Positions 16,068 to 23,869 of a DNA stretch of 40,815 bases are shown here, in pieces. Position numbers and translations under genes: made by a program. The stretch lies in contig NZ_JABEME010000020.1 in assembly GCF_013004645.1 (NCBI RefSeq), positions 1-40,815 on the forward strand. The letters run 5' to 3'. Position 1 is the first letter of the stretch; every line of letters starts with the position of its first letter. The notes under the pieces are model-generated. The model had not been told where the DNA came from and did not search any database. It saw only the letters and a program-made list of their open reading frames with translations. The DNA is from Stenotrophomonas africana (lineage in GTDB: Bacteria > Pseudomonadota > Gammaproteobacteria > Xanthomonadales > Xanthomonadaceae).

Positions 16068-16568
16068 ATGCTGCTGCGCCTGACCTGCCTGCTGTTGTTG
16101 TCGCTCTGCCTGCCACTGACGGCCCTGGCCGAAGACGCGCCCCTCAACGAAGTCCGCCCCGGCCTGTATGCCGGTGGCCAACCCAGCGCCGCACAGCTGC
16201 AGGCCCTGGCCGCACAGGGCGTACGCACGGTGATCGACCTGCGCCAGCCCGACGAGGACCGTGGTTTCGATGAGACCCGCACGGCCGAATCGCTGGGCCT
16301 GCGCTACGTGCGCATCCCGGTGGCCGGCGCCGAGGGCCTGGATGCGGCCAACGTGCGCGCCGTGCACCAGGTGCTGCAGCAGAGCCAGGGGCCGGTGTTG
16401 CTGCACTGTGCGTCCGGCAACCGCGCCGGCGCCGTGCTCGGCCTGGTCAACGCACGCTACGAACACGCCAGCCCGGAACAGGCACTGCAGCTCGGCCAGC
16501 GCGCCGGCCTGAAGTCACTGGAAGCCGCCACCCGCCAGCGCCTGGCCACGCCGATCACCTCGCCCTGA
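16068..16568 (+). CDS. Exported DSP/BLH-like (DUF442-type) phosphatase
   Basis: 166-residue protein with a signal peptide (residues 1-21, cleavage after ALA). The mature part is a protein-tyrosine-phosphatase-like fold: GLYAGGQPSAAQLQALAAQGVRTVIDLR at the start, and the active loop HCASGNRAG with Cys114 and Arg119. The loop is C(x4)R, like the HCRSGTRS loop of the beta-lactamase-hydrolase-like (BLH/DUF442) phosphatases, rather than the classical C(x5)R. Its location would be periplasmic, so the substrate is not obviously a cytoplasmic phosphoprotein. GGAGAGG lies about 6 bases before the ATG. It is probably co-transcribed with dnaG and the YfeH-like gene. Confidence 0.8.
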   Translation: MLLRLTCLLLLSLCLPLTALAEDAPLNEVRPGLYAGGQPSAAQLQALAAQGVRTVIDLRQPDEDRGFDETRTAESLGLRYVRIPVAGAEGLDAANVRAVHQVLQQSQGPVLLHCASGNRAGAVLGLVNARYEHASPEQALQLGQRAGLKSLEAATRQRLATPITSP

Positions 16569-16596
16569 ACCCTCCGCACCAAGGACTCTGCCCACC

Positions 16597-17568
16597 ATGA
16601 CCCGCTGGTGGTCGCGCCTGCGACCGGACAACTTCACCCTCGCCCTGCTGTGCACCGTGGGCCTGGCCTCGCTGCTGCCGATGAAGGGCGCCGCCGCCAT
16701 CGTCCTCGATGACGTCACCACCGTCGCCATCGCCGCGCTGTTCTTCCTGCATGGCGCGCGCCTGCCGCGCGAGTCGATCATCGGCGGCATGCTGCACTGG
16801 CGGCTGCACCTGACCATCCTGGCCTGCACCTTCATCCTGTTCCCGCTGCTGGGGCTGATGTTCAAGCCGCTGTCGGGCTGGCTGCTGACTCCGGAGCTGT
16901 ACCTGGGCGTGCTGTTCCTGTGCACCCTGCCCTCCACCGTGCAGTCGTCCATCGCGTTCACCTCGATGGCGCGCGGCAATGTACCGGCAGCGGTGTGCAG
17001 TGCCTCACTGTCGAGCATCCTCGGCGTGTTCCTGACCCCGCTGCTGCTGACCGCGCTGGCCGGCACCTCCGGCGGTGTGCACGACCCGCTGCATGCGATC
17101 GGCGGCATCATGCTGCAGCTGCTGGTGCCGTTCGTCGCCGGCCATCTGCTGCGGCCGTGGATCGCCGGCTGGGTGGAAAAGCAGCGCGCGCTGCTGCGCT
17201 ACACCGACCAGGCCACCATCCTGCTGGTGGTGTACTCGGCGTTCGGCGAAGCCGTCACCGAAGGCTTGTGGAGCAAGACGCCGCTGCTGTCGTTGCTGGC
17301 CGTGGCAGTGGTGGCCGCGGTACTGCTGGGCATCGCCATGCCGCTGATCACCTTCATCGCCCGCCGCCTGCGTTTCAACCGCGAGGACGAGATCGCCATC
17401 GTGTTCTGCGGCTCGAAGAAGAGCCTGGCCACCGGCGTGCCGATCGCCAAGGTGCTGTTCGCCGGCGGCAGCCTGGGCGCGATCGTGCTGCCGGTGATGA
17501 TCTACCACCAGATCCAATTGATCGTCTGCGGCGTGATCGCGCAGCGCTATGCGCGGCGCAAGCCCTGA
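16597..17568 (+). CDS. YfeH-like bile acid:sodium symporter family transporter
   Basis: 323-residue inner-membrane protein with about ten hydrophobic segments, closely resembling E. coli YfeH of the bile acid:sodium symporter (SBF-like) superfamily along its whole length. Shared stretches include FFLHGARLPRESIIGGMLHW, TLPSTVQSSIAFTSMARGNV and CGSKKSLATGVPIAKVLF. The transported ion or organic anion is not known. GGACTC upstream gives only a weak ribosome site. It follows the phosphatase gene by 28 bp and is followed by a palindrome/REP pair that may end the transcript. Confidence 0.87.
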   Translation: MTRWWSRLRPDNFTLALLCTVGLASLLPMKGAAAIVLDDVTTVAIAALFFLHGARLPRESIIGGMLHWRLHLTILACTFILFPLLGLMFKPLSGWLLTPELYLGVLFLCTLPSTVQSSIAFTSMARGNVPAAVCSASLSSILGVFLTPLLLTALAGTSGGVHDPLHAIGGIMLQLLVPFVAGHLLRPWIAGWVEKQRALLRYTDQATILLVVYSAFGEAVTEGLWSKTPLLSLLAVAVVAAVLLGIAMPLITFIARRLRFNREDEIAIVFCGSKKSLATGVPIAKVLFAGGSLGAIVLPVMIYHQIQLIVCGVIAQRYARRKP

Positions 17569-17579
17569 GCCGCAAATCC

Positions 17580-17627
17580 ATCCACGCATGGCGTGGATCT
17601 ACTGTAGAGCCGAGCCCATGCTCGGCT
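17580..17627. repeat. Palindrome plus GTAG-type REP
   Basis: ATCCACGCATGGCGTGGAT (17580-17598), followed by GTAGAGCCGAGCCCATGCTCGGCT (17604-17627), between the convergent yfeH-like and chaN-like genes. The ATCCACGC palindrome recurs at 18609-18627 and 40612-40630. Confidence 0.75.
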
Positions 17628-17651
17628 GGCGGTTGAACGGCGCGTGGATGA

Positions 17652-18473
17652 TCACCAGACCGAATCGCTGTCCAGCAGCCGCGCCACGCTGAAGCGCGGC
17701 AGCCATACCTGCAGGTCATAACTGCGGTCACCAGCAGTGTGCCGCCTGGGCGACTCACCGTTGTAACTGGGCAGCGGACGTACACCACAGCGTTGAGGTG
17801 CCGTGCAGCCCCAGCCTTCCCCGCCACGCGCCTCGATACGCACGTTGTAAAGGTCCAGATCCTTCAGCAGTGCCGTCATCGGCGGGTACGCAATCATCTT
17901 CGGCTGCGTACGCATGCCATGTACGTTACCGGTCAGCACCAGCAGCCGCCCGTTCTTCGGCAGCGCCCGCGCGCGTGCTCTTACTTCTTCGGCCATCACC
18001 CGGTCACGCGTACCAGTGCCGGCCATGTTGGCGGGAAGCATGCGATCAAAGCCGAACACCTGCACGTCGCGCCCTTGGCTGCGCAGCACGCGTACCGCCT
18101 CGATCAGCTCAAGCATGTCCTCGCTGCGACGGCCGTCATGCATCCGGCTGCGGACGTTCCAATACGTCGTGCCACGCAATGCAGCGCGCGCCTCGGCTGT
18201 GCCGGCAGACGCCGTATAGGTCGCCAGCGCGGCGTTCTCGTCGGTCGGCAGCTCCAATGCCAACCGCACCGGTGTGCCATCGGCCGCGTAGGCCTCCATC
18301 AGCTCCCGTACCAGCAGCGGCGTCTCGCGGGTGCCGTGGAACTCACCCAGTACCAGCAGGCGATGGTCAGCGGCATGCTGGCGGATCTGCGCGGCGGTGT
18401 CGTCGGCATGCGCACTGAGGGCCATGCCCAGCGCCAGCAGCAGCGTGGCGGTCCAGCGGAAGATCGAATGCAT
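17652..18473 (-). CDS. ChaN/Tiki-superfamily exported protein
   Basis: 273-residue protein with a signal peptide (residues 1-23, ending SAHA). The mature part has LVLGEFHGTRETP (about 39-51) and the matching downstream LVLTGNVHG, the paired Glu-His and Asn-x-His signature of the ChaN / EreA / TraB superfamily, members of which bind haem iron or act as metal-dependent hydrolases. There is no lipobox, unlike many ChaN proteins. A purine-rich AAGGAAAGGAAGG precedes the ATG. It lies between two REP groups and looks monocistronic. A specific substrate cannot be assigned. Confidence 0.75.
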   Translation of the reverse strand: MHSIFRWTATLLLALGMALSAHADDTAAQIRQHAADHRLLVLGEFHGTRETPLLVRELMEAYAADGTPVRLALELPTDENAALATYTASAGTAEARAALRGTTYWNVRSRMHDGRRSEDMLELIEAVRVLRSQGRDVQVFGFDRMLPANMAGTGTRDRVMAEEVRARARALPKNGRLLVLTGNVHGMRTQPKMIAYPPMTALLKDLDLYNVRIEARGGEGWGCTAPQRCGVRPLPSYNGESPRRHTAGDRSYDLQVWLPRFSVARLLDSDSVW

Positions 18474-18542
18474 CCCTGCGCCTTCCTTTCCTTGGGGTCA
18501 GGAACAGCAATGGCGACGCAGCTGGAAGAGATCAAGTGCAGC

Positions 18543-18627
18543 GCCGAGCCCACGCTCGGCTGCTTCTCCGATCAGCCCTCAGCCGAGCATGGCTCGGCTC
18601 TACAGTTGATCCACACCATGCGTGGAT
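18543..18627. repeat. REP pair plus ATCCACGC-type palindrome
   Basis: GCCGAGCCCACGCTCGGC (18543-18560), AGCCGAGCATGGCTCGGCTCTAC (18581-18603) and ATCCACACCATGCGTGGAT (18609-18627) in the 165-bp gap between ctaB and the chaN-like gene. Confidence 0.75.
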
Positions 18628-18638
18628 ACACCAACCGG

Positions 18639-19532
18639 TCACAACCAAGGCAGGATCCAGTGGTCCACCAGCAGGAAGGCGAACAACGCCATCAGATAGA
18701 CGATGGAGTAATAGAACATCTTCATCGAGAACAGCTCGTCCGGCGGATTGAGCATGCGCCAGGCATACCAGAGGAACACGGCGTTGAGCACGATCGCACC
18801 GCCCAGGTAGAACGCGCCGCTCATGCCCACCAGGTACGGCAGCAGGCACACCAGCGCCAGCACCACCGAATACACCATGATCTGCTTGCGGGTATGCACC
18901 ACGCCGTGGGTCACCGGCAGCATCGGGATCTCCGCCTTGGCGTAGTCCTCGCGGCGGAAGATCGCCAGCGCCCAGAAGTGCGGCGGCGTCCAGATGAAGA
19001 TGATCAGCACCAGCAGCGACGAGTACGCCCAGTCCGACGGGCCCTGCATGCCGGTCACTGCGGCCCAGCCCAGCATCGGTGGCATCGCGCCGGCCAGGCC
19101 ACCGATGACGATGTTCTGCGAGGTCGCGCGCTTGAGGTACACGGTGTAGATCACCGCGTAGCCGATCAGCGAGGCGAAGGTCAGTACGGCGGTGATCAGG
19201 TTCACCCACAGCACCAGGATGGTCATCGACAGCACGATCAGCACGCCGGCGAACACCAGCACCTGCCACGGCTTGACCTTGCCCACCACCAGCGGACGCC
19301 ACGAGGTGCGCGCCATCTGCGCATCGATGTGCGCATCCAGCAGCTGGTTGATCGCCGCCGCGGCCGAGGCCGCCAGCCAGATGCCGAGGAAGCCGAGCAC
19401 GCCGGCGCGCACCTGCTCCCAGCTGGGCACGCCAGGAATGGCCAAGACCATGCCGACCAGGGCGGTGAAGACGATCAGGGCGACGACCTTGGGCTTGGTC
19501 AGGTCCCAGTACTGGCGGTAATTGGAAAACAT
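18639..19532 (-). CDS. ctaB: Protohaem IX farnesyltransferase (haem O synthase)
   Basis: 297-residue UbiA-superfamily membrane enzyme that farnesylates haem B to haem O, the first step towards the haem A of cytochrome aa3. About eight or nine transmembrane helices. The first prenyl-diphosphate-binding motif is NQLLDAHIDAQMART (about 78-92), and the second region has FIWTPPHFWALAI with the conserved YAKAEIPMLPV. The ATG at 19532 is the natural start (MFSNYRQYWDLTKPK). It starts 4 bp after the ctaA stop, so the two are translationally linked and form the last two genes of the oxidase locus. Confidence 0.94.
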   Translation of the reverse strand: MFSNYRQYWDLTKPKVVALIVFTALVGMVLAIPGVPSWEQVRAGVLGFLGIWLAASAAAAINQLLDAHIDAQMARTSWRPLVVGKVKPWQVLVFAGVLIVLSMTILVLWVNLITAVLTFASLIGYAVIYTVYLKRATSQNIVIGGLAGAMPPMLGWAAVTGMQGPSDWAYSSLLVLIIFIWTPPHFWALAIFRREDYAKAEIPMLPVTHGVVHTRKQIMVYSVVLALVCLLPYLVGMSGAFYLGGAIVLNAVFLWYAWRMLNPPDELFSMKMFYYSIVYLMALFAFLLVDHWILPWL

Positions 19533-19536
19533 GGGA

Positions 19537-20700
19537 TCAGTCCGGGGCACGCAGGCGGGCCAGCAGGCTGACCAGTACGAACAACAGGGCAACGGCCACG
19601 CCGTTGTGGGCCACCGCCACTTCCAGCGGCAGCGCCAGCTTCACATTGAGGATGCCGAGGGTGACCTGCAGCACCAGCAGCGCGATCAGCGCGCTGGCCC
19701 AGCCACGCATGCTCGGCAGGCGGAACAGGCGCACGCCCAGCCACAGCAGGTAGACGGCCACCACCACCGCGAACAGGCGGTGCGCCATCTGGATGGCGAT
19801 ACGCGAGGCGCCATCGAGCACGCCGCCTTCGTAGTCCACGCCGATGCCGCGCCACAGGGTGAAGCCCTCGACGAAGTTGTGCTGCGGCCACCACTGGTTG
19901 GCACAGCGCGGGAAATTGTCCAGCGAGGCACTGCCGCCGCCGCAGGCCAGCGCCGCGTAGTTGGCGCTGACCCAACCACCCAGCGCGATCTGGGTGACCA
20001 GCACCGCCACGCCGATGCGCAACAGCCACTTCAGCTTCGGCGCCTCGGCCAGGGTGATCGGCATGTGCGTGGCGCGCCAGGCCATCCACACCAGCAGCGC
20101 GAACATCAGCATGCCGCCCAGCAGATGACCCATCACCACGATGGGTTTGAGCAGCAGGGTTACCGTCCACATGCCCAGCAGGGCCTGGAAGATCACCACC
20201 GCCAGGGTCAGCAGTGCAGCGCGCGCCAGGTCGATGTTGCTCCAGCGCAGCGCGGCGATCAGCAGGATCGCCTCGCCGATCAGCGCCAGCGCGCTGGCGG
20301 TGCCATGCCAGCCCATCATGTACAGCGGTATGCCGGCGGCCACCAGTACGCAGGCGGTCACTACCGCCGTGCTTCCGAATCGCCGCTTGCGCGTGGCCAA
20401 CAGCGCCAGGGTCAGGATCTCGATGCCCAGCGCGCCGGCCAGGAAGCGGTGCACCTGCTCACGCCAGGCCTTGTGGGTCTCCAGCGGGCGGATCTCCGCC
20501 GCCGGGTGACCGATGGTCTCTTCCACGTGCTGCGGCCAGGTGGCCTGGCCATAGCAGGTTGGCCAGTCCGGGCAGCTCAGGCCGGCATCGGACAGGCGCA
20601 CGAAGGCGCCGAACATGATCGTGCTCGCGGTCATGATCATGGCGAACCACGCCAGGCGGTGGAAATTGCGGTGCAGCGCCGGACGCGCGGAAAGGCTCAT
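19537..20700 (-). CDS. ctaA: Haem A synthase (CtaA/COX15)
   Basis: 387-residue membrane protein that oxidises haem O to haem A. Eight hydrophobic segments in two related halves; conserved haem-ligand His residues appear in the N-terminal half (THKAWREQVHRFLAGALG) and in the C-terminal half (AHRLFAVVVAVYL). The start region LHRNFHRLAWFAMIMTASTIMFGAFVRLSDAGLSCPDWP contains the typical GAFVRLSxxGLSCPDWP signature. The ATG at 20700 directly follows a TTG that is a less likely start. It begins 10 bp after the stop of the thiol-redox-like gene and ends 4 bp before ctaB. Confidence 0.94.
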   Translation of the reverse strand: MSLSARPALHRNFHRLAWFAMIMTASTIMFGAFVRLSDAGLSCPDWPTCYGQATWPQHVEETIGHPAAEIRPLETHKAWREQVHRFLAGALGIEILTLALLATRKRRFGSTAVVTACVLVAAGIPLYMMGWHGTASALALIGEAILLIAALRWSNIDLARAALLTLAVVIFQALLGMWTVTLLLKPIVVMGHLLGGMLMFALLVWMAWRATHMPITLAEAPKLKWLLRIGVAVLVTQIALGGWVSANYAALACGGGSASLDNFPRCANQWWPQHNFVEGFTLWRGIGVDYEGGVLDGASRIAIQMAHRLFAVVVAVYLLWLGVRLFRLPSMRGWASALIALLVLQVTLGILNVKLALPLEVAVAHNGVAVALLFVLVSLLARLRAPD

Positions 20701-20710
20701 CAAACGGGAC

Positions 20711-21280
20711 TCACTTCAGTTTCAGCAACGTGGCCATGTCCTTGCGCAGGCCACCCAGGTCGGTGCCCGGGGCATGACGCATGATCACGAAGCCGTTCGG
20801 ATCGATCACGTAGACCGGCAATCCCGCCGGATCATCGACGCCAGGCAGCGCCGCGCGCAGGGCTGGCGACGGAGCCAACGGCCGCAACGCGGGCAGCGAG
20901 GCGATCGACGCCGGTGGCGTTCCCAGCCACAGAATCTCGACATTATCGGCGTTATGGCCGAACAGCTGCCACACCTTGCCCAGTCCCTGCGACAAAGTGA
21001 CGCACTGCGCGTCGCAGGCACCGGCCGGCGCCACCAGCAGGCGCCAGGTACGGGCCTCGGGATTCCACGGATAAGGCTGGCCGCTGGCCAGGGTGGGCGC
21101 CTGCTGGCGCAGGTCCACCGGCGGCTTCAGCAGCTGGCCGGCATTGCGGTGCCCGGCTGGCTGCCAGCCGGTGAAGCGCAGCACGGCGGCCAGCGCCATC
21201 GCACCGAAGAACACGGCAAACAGCAGCACCAGGGTCCGGCGGCCGGAGCCGCGCGCCTGCGGGGACGTAGCAGTGTTCAT
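20711..21280 (-). CDS. Membrane-anchored thioredoxin-like (SCO-type) protein of the oxidase locus
   Basis: About 189 residues. One N-terminal transmembrane helix (LVLLFAVFFGAMALAAVL) anchors a periplasmic domain. That domain has a CDAQC motif (a C-x3-C as in SCO/SenC copper chaperones) after WRLLVAPAGA, and ends with GLPVYVIDPNGFVIMRHAPG, a typical thioredoxin-fold end with a cis-Pro-like VYVIDP segment. Between SURF1 and ctaA, it most likely assists CuA or haem loading of cytochrome oxidase, although it is shorter and more divergent than classical SCO proteins, and no metal-ligand His is obvious. The start could also be the ATG at 21289 (MPRMNTATSP). Confidence 0.75.
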   Translation of the reverse strand: MNTATSPQARGSGRRTLVLLFAVFFGAMALAAVLRFTGWQPAGHRNAGQLLKPPVDLRQQAPTLASGQPYPWNPEARTWRLLVAPAGACDAQCVTLSQGLGKVWQLFGHNADNVEILWLGTPPASIASLPALRPLAPSPALRAALPGVDDPAGLPVYVIDPNGFVIMRHAPGTDLGGLRKDMATLLKLK

Positions 21281-21316
21281 GCGGGGCATTTTCTCATGGT
21301 TGGGTAAGGGATGCCG

Positions 21317-21380
21317 GTAGTGCCGGCTGCCGGCCGGCATCCAGGAAACCGAGGGCTTGCCGGCCAACGGCCGGCACTAC
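21317..21380. repeat. Inverted pair of GTAG-type REPs
   Basis: GTAGTGCCGGCTGCCGGCCGGCA (21317-21339) and TGCCGGCCAACGGCCGGCACTAC (21358-21380), arranged head to head, between SURF1 and the thiol-redox-like gene and overlapping the SURF1 stop. Confidence 0.7.
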
Positions 21381-22093
21381 CGGGTAATCACGCGCCTCCG
21401 GCGCCACTCCAGCACCAGCGCGACCACCAGCACGGTCAGGGCCAGCCCGAACCACTGCACGGCGTAGCCCAGGTGGCGCTGCGGCGGCAGCGTGTTCGGC
21501 AGCAGGTCCAGGTCGCGTTCGTCGCCGAAGGGCAGCGCCGGGTCCAGCCGCAGCACGCGGTCGGGCAATGCCGGCAGGCCAAGCGCGCGCGCCAGCCCCT
21601 CGGCCGGCAACCGGCTGGCCAGCCAGCGCCCGGCCTCACCGGTGGTGGAGAACGCCGGGCCCAGTGCCAGTCCCGCTGACGGCGGCGGCGCCAGCAGCCC
21701 ACGTACGGCCACCGGCGAAGGCGGCGACGGCACATCCGGCAGGGTGCGATCCGGCGGCAGCGCGCGCCAGCCGAGATCGACCAGCAGCACGCTGCCTTCG
21801 TCACTGCGGAACGGGCGATAGATTTTCACCCCGGCGCGGCCATGCCGGGTCTGGTTGTCCAGCAGCACCACGCCGGGCAGGAAGCGGCCGTGGTCGGCCA
21901 CGCCGTGCAACGCGCCGGTCGCCGCGAGTGCCTGCGACAGCGGCAACGCCTGTGCCACAGCTGGACCCTGCGCATCCAACATTGCCTGTTTGGCATGCAT
22001 GCGCTGCAGCTGCCACAGCCCCAATGCGGTGAAACCGGCCATGGCCAGCACTGCCAGCAGCCATCCGATCACGCGCGTGTGCTGGCGCATCAT
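21377..22093 (-). CDS. SURF1 family cytochrome oxidase assembly protein
   Basis: 238-residue inner-membrane protein of the SURF1/Shy1 family, which assists haem A insertion into subunit I of cytochrome c oxidase. Typical layout: an N-terminal helix (WLLAVLAMAGFTALGLWQLQR), a periplasmic domain, and a C-terminal helix (HLGYAVQWFGLALTVLVVAL). GLWQLQRMHAK and the final GYAVQWF are family signatures. Two adjacent ATG codons at 22093 and 22090 could start it. It is transcribed in the same direction as the other cta genes, but a DUF2909 gene on the plus strand separates it from ctaE, so it may begin a second transcript. Confidence 0.88.
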   Translation of the reverse strand: MMRQHTRVIGWLLAVLAMAGFTALGLWQLQRMHAKQAMLDAQGPAVAQALPLSQALAATGALHGVADHGRFLPGVVLLDNQTRHGRAGVKIYRPFRSDEGSVLLVDLGWRALPPDRTLPDVPSPPSPVAVRGLLAPPPSAGLALGPAFSTTGEAGRWLASRLPAEGLARALGLPALPDRVLRLDPALPFGDERDLDLLPNTLPPQRHLGYAVQWFGLALTVLVVALVLEWRRRRVITR

Positions 22094-22150
22094 GACAAGT
22101 CCGCGCAAACGCGGTCAGATAGGCCCATCCACCCTGCCCTCGAGCCGCGC

Positions 22151-22369
22151 ATGAGTGATTCGTTGAAGACCCTGCTGGTAATCGCGTTTCTGATTGTCAT
22201 CGTCTGGAATCTGGGCGCCGGCCTGTATTACCTGCTGGTCGACCGCGGCCAGACCAAGCGCACGGTCAACGCACTGACCCGCCGCATCGCGGTATCGGTG
22301 GCGTTGATCCTGCTGGTGATCGTGAGCATCTACATGGGCTGGATAAAACCGCACGGCATCGGCGGCTGA
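22151..22369 (+). CDS. Twin-transmembrane DUF2909-type small protein
   Basis: 72-residue membrane protein with two hydrophobic helices (LLVIAFLIVIVWNLGAGLYYLL and SVALILLVIVSIYMGWI) joined by the basic loop DRGQTKRTVNALTRRI, characteristic of the DUF2909 family. Genes of this family are often found in cytochrome oxidase clusters, which suggests, but does not prove, a role in oxidase assembly. Here it lies on the strand opposite to the other cta genes: divergent from SURF1 (58 bp between starts) and convergent with ctaE. Confidence 0.82.
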   Translation: MSDSLKTLLVIAFLIVIVWNLGAGLYYLLVDRGQTKRTVNALTRRIAVSVALILLVIVSIYMGWIKPHGIGG

Positions 22370-22389
22370 GGCCACCGATGCGTGCGCGG

Positions 22390-23265
22390 TCAAAGCACGT
22401 AGACGAACATGAAGAGCATCAGCCACACCACGTCGACGAAGTGCCAGTACCACGCGGCCGCTTCAAAACCGAAGTGGTTGTCGCGGGTGAAGTGCCCCTT
22501 GGCCGAACGCAGCCACATCACGATCAGCATGATCGTGCCCAGCAGCACGTGCGCGCCGTGGAAGCCGGTCAGCATGAAGAACGTCGAACCATAGATGCCA
22601 GAGCCGAGCGTCAGGTTCAGCTCCTTGTAGGCGTGGATGTACTCCTCCGCCTGCAGGGTCAGGAAGCCCAGGCCGAGCACCACGGTCAGGCCCAGCCAGA
22701 TCAGCAGCTGGCGGCGGTTGCCGGCCTTCAGTGCGTGGTGGGCGATGGTCAGGGTCACGCCGGAGGTCAGCAGGATCAGCGTATTGATCAGCGGCAGGCC
22801 CCAGGCCGGGATGGTCTGGAACGCGCCACCGATCGCGGCCGGGCCGTTGGTCGGCCAACCTGCCGAATAGCCCTGCCAGAGCAGCTCGTTGGTCATCACC
22901 CCGCGGCCTTCGCCGCTGAGCCACGACAGGCCCAGGTTGCGGGTGTAGAACAGCGCACCGAAGAAGGCGCCGAAGAACATCACCTCGGAGAAGATGAACC
23001 AGATCATCCCCATCCGGAATGAGCCATCGACCTGGTGGTTGTAGTTGCCGGCCTGCGATTCGCGCACCACGTCGCTGAACCACCAGAACAGGGTCAGCAC
23101 CAGCATCGCGATACCGATGTAGAACGTCCAGCGCCCCCAGCTGGCATCGTTGAGCCAGCTGGCCACGCCCACCATGGTCACCATCATCGCGATGGAACCC
23201 ACGAACGGCCATTTGCTCTGGGCCGGGACGAAGTACACGTTGGCATCGGTCGGTGTCTGGGCCAT
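22390..23265 (-). CDS. ctaE: Cytochrome c oxidase subunit III
   Basis: 291-residue integral membrane subunit of the aa3-type oxidase, with seven transmembrane helices. Family marks include FSEVMFFGAFFGALFYTRN, the Glu-containing EEYIHAYKELNLTL, and LTGFHGAHVLLGTIML near the C-terminus, which ends YWHFVDVVWLMLFMFVYVL. The ATG at 23265 starts MAQTPTDANVYFVPAQSKWP. It follows ctaG by 13 bp in the same transcript. Subunit III stabilises the core and the proton entry path rather than binding metal. Confidence 0.95.
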   Translation of the reverse strand: MAQTPTDANVYFVPAQSKWPFVGSIAMMVTMVGVASWLNDASWGRWTFYIGIAMLVLTLFWWFSDVVRESQAGNYNHQVDGSFRMGMIWFIFSEVMFFGAFFGALFYTRNLGLSWLSGEGRGVMTNELLWQGYSAGWPTNGPAAIGGAFQTIPAWGLPLINTLILLTSGVTLTIAHHALKAGNRRQLLIWLGLTVVLGLGFLTLQAEEYIHAYKELNLTLGSGIYGSTFFMLTGFHGAHVLLGTIMLIVMWLRSAKGHFTRDNHFGFEAAAWYWHFVDVVWLMLFMFVYVL

Positions 23266-23278
23266 GTCGGTATCCGGG

Positions 23279-23869
23279 TCAGGGTGCGGCGTGCGCGCCT
23301 TCCGAGGTAGCGGCCGGAGCCAGCCGATCGGACAGCGCGTCGTTGCGGTAGAAGGTGTAGGACAAGGTGATCGTCCTGATCTCCGGCGGCAGGTCCGGAT
23401 CGACGATGAAACGCACCGGCATGTCGCGCTTCTCGCCGGCCTGCAGCGTCTGCGCGGTGAAACAGAAACATTCGGTCTTGCTGAAGTAGCCCGAGGCACG
23501 CGCCGGCGCCACCGAAGGCACCGCACTGCCGACTACCGCCTGCTGGCTGTCGTTGCGGGCGAAGTACAGCGCCTCGTTGAGCTCGCCGGGCACCACGTCC
23601 ATGGTCAGCTGTTCGGGGTGGAACGACCACGGCAGGCGCGAATTGACGCCGCCATCGAACTCCACGCGCACAGTGCGCTTGCCGGCCGCCGCCCCCGCAC
23701 TGGCTTCGCCACCGGGGCCGCGCTCCAGGCGCACACCGAACACCTTCTCGCAGGCGATGCGGTACAGCGGCACCAGCGAGAACGTGAGCAGGAACACCGC
23801 CACCGCCACACCGATCAGGCGCGGCAGCCCCGCACTGCGTGACGGTGTGCTGGCCGGTGCCTCGCTCAT
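23279..23869 (-). CDS. ctaG: Cytochrome c oxidase assembly protein CtaG (Cox11)
   Basis: 196-residue copper chaperone that delivers the CuB atom to subunit I. One N-terminal helix (LIGVAVAVFLLTFSLVPLY) anchors an immunoglobulin-like periplasmic domain. The copper-binding Cys pair is in YFSKTECFCF, and MPVRFIVDPDLP is conserved. The ATG overlaps the stop of the preceding small gene (ATGA), which supports coupled translation. It sits between ctaD and ctaE, the usual place. Confidence 0.95.
   Translation of the reverse strand: MSEAPASTPSRSAGLPRLIGVAVAVFLLTFSLVPLYRIACEKVFGVRLERGPGGEASAGAAAGKRTVRVEFDGGVNSRLPWSFHPEQLTMDVVPGELNEALYFARNDSQQAVVGSAVPSVAPARASGYFSKTECFCFTAQTLQAGEKRDMPVRFIVDPDLPPEIRTITLSYTFYRNDALSDRLAPAATSEGAHAAP

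Noticed and set aside
17739..19571. A 610-codon plus-strand frame across the chaN-like gene, REPs and ctaB
   Set aside because: Runs through REP sequences and two real minus-strand genes, with no recognisable domain.
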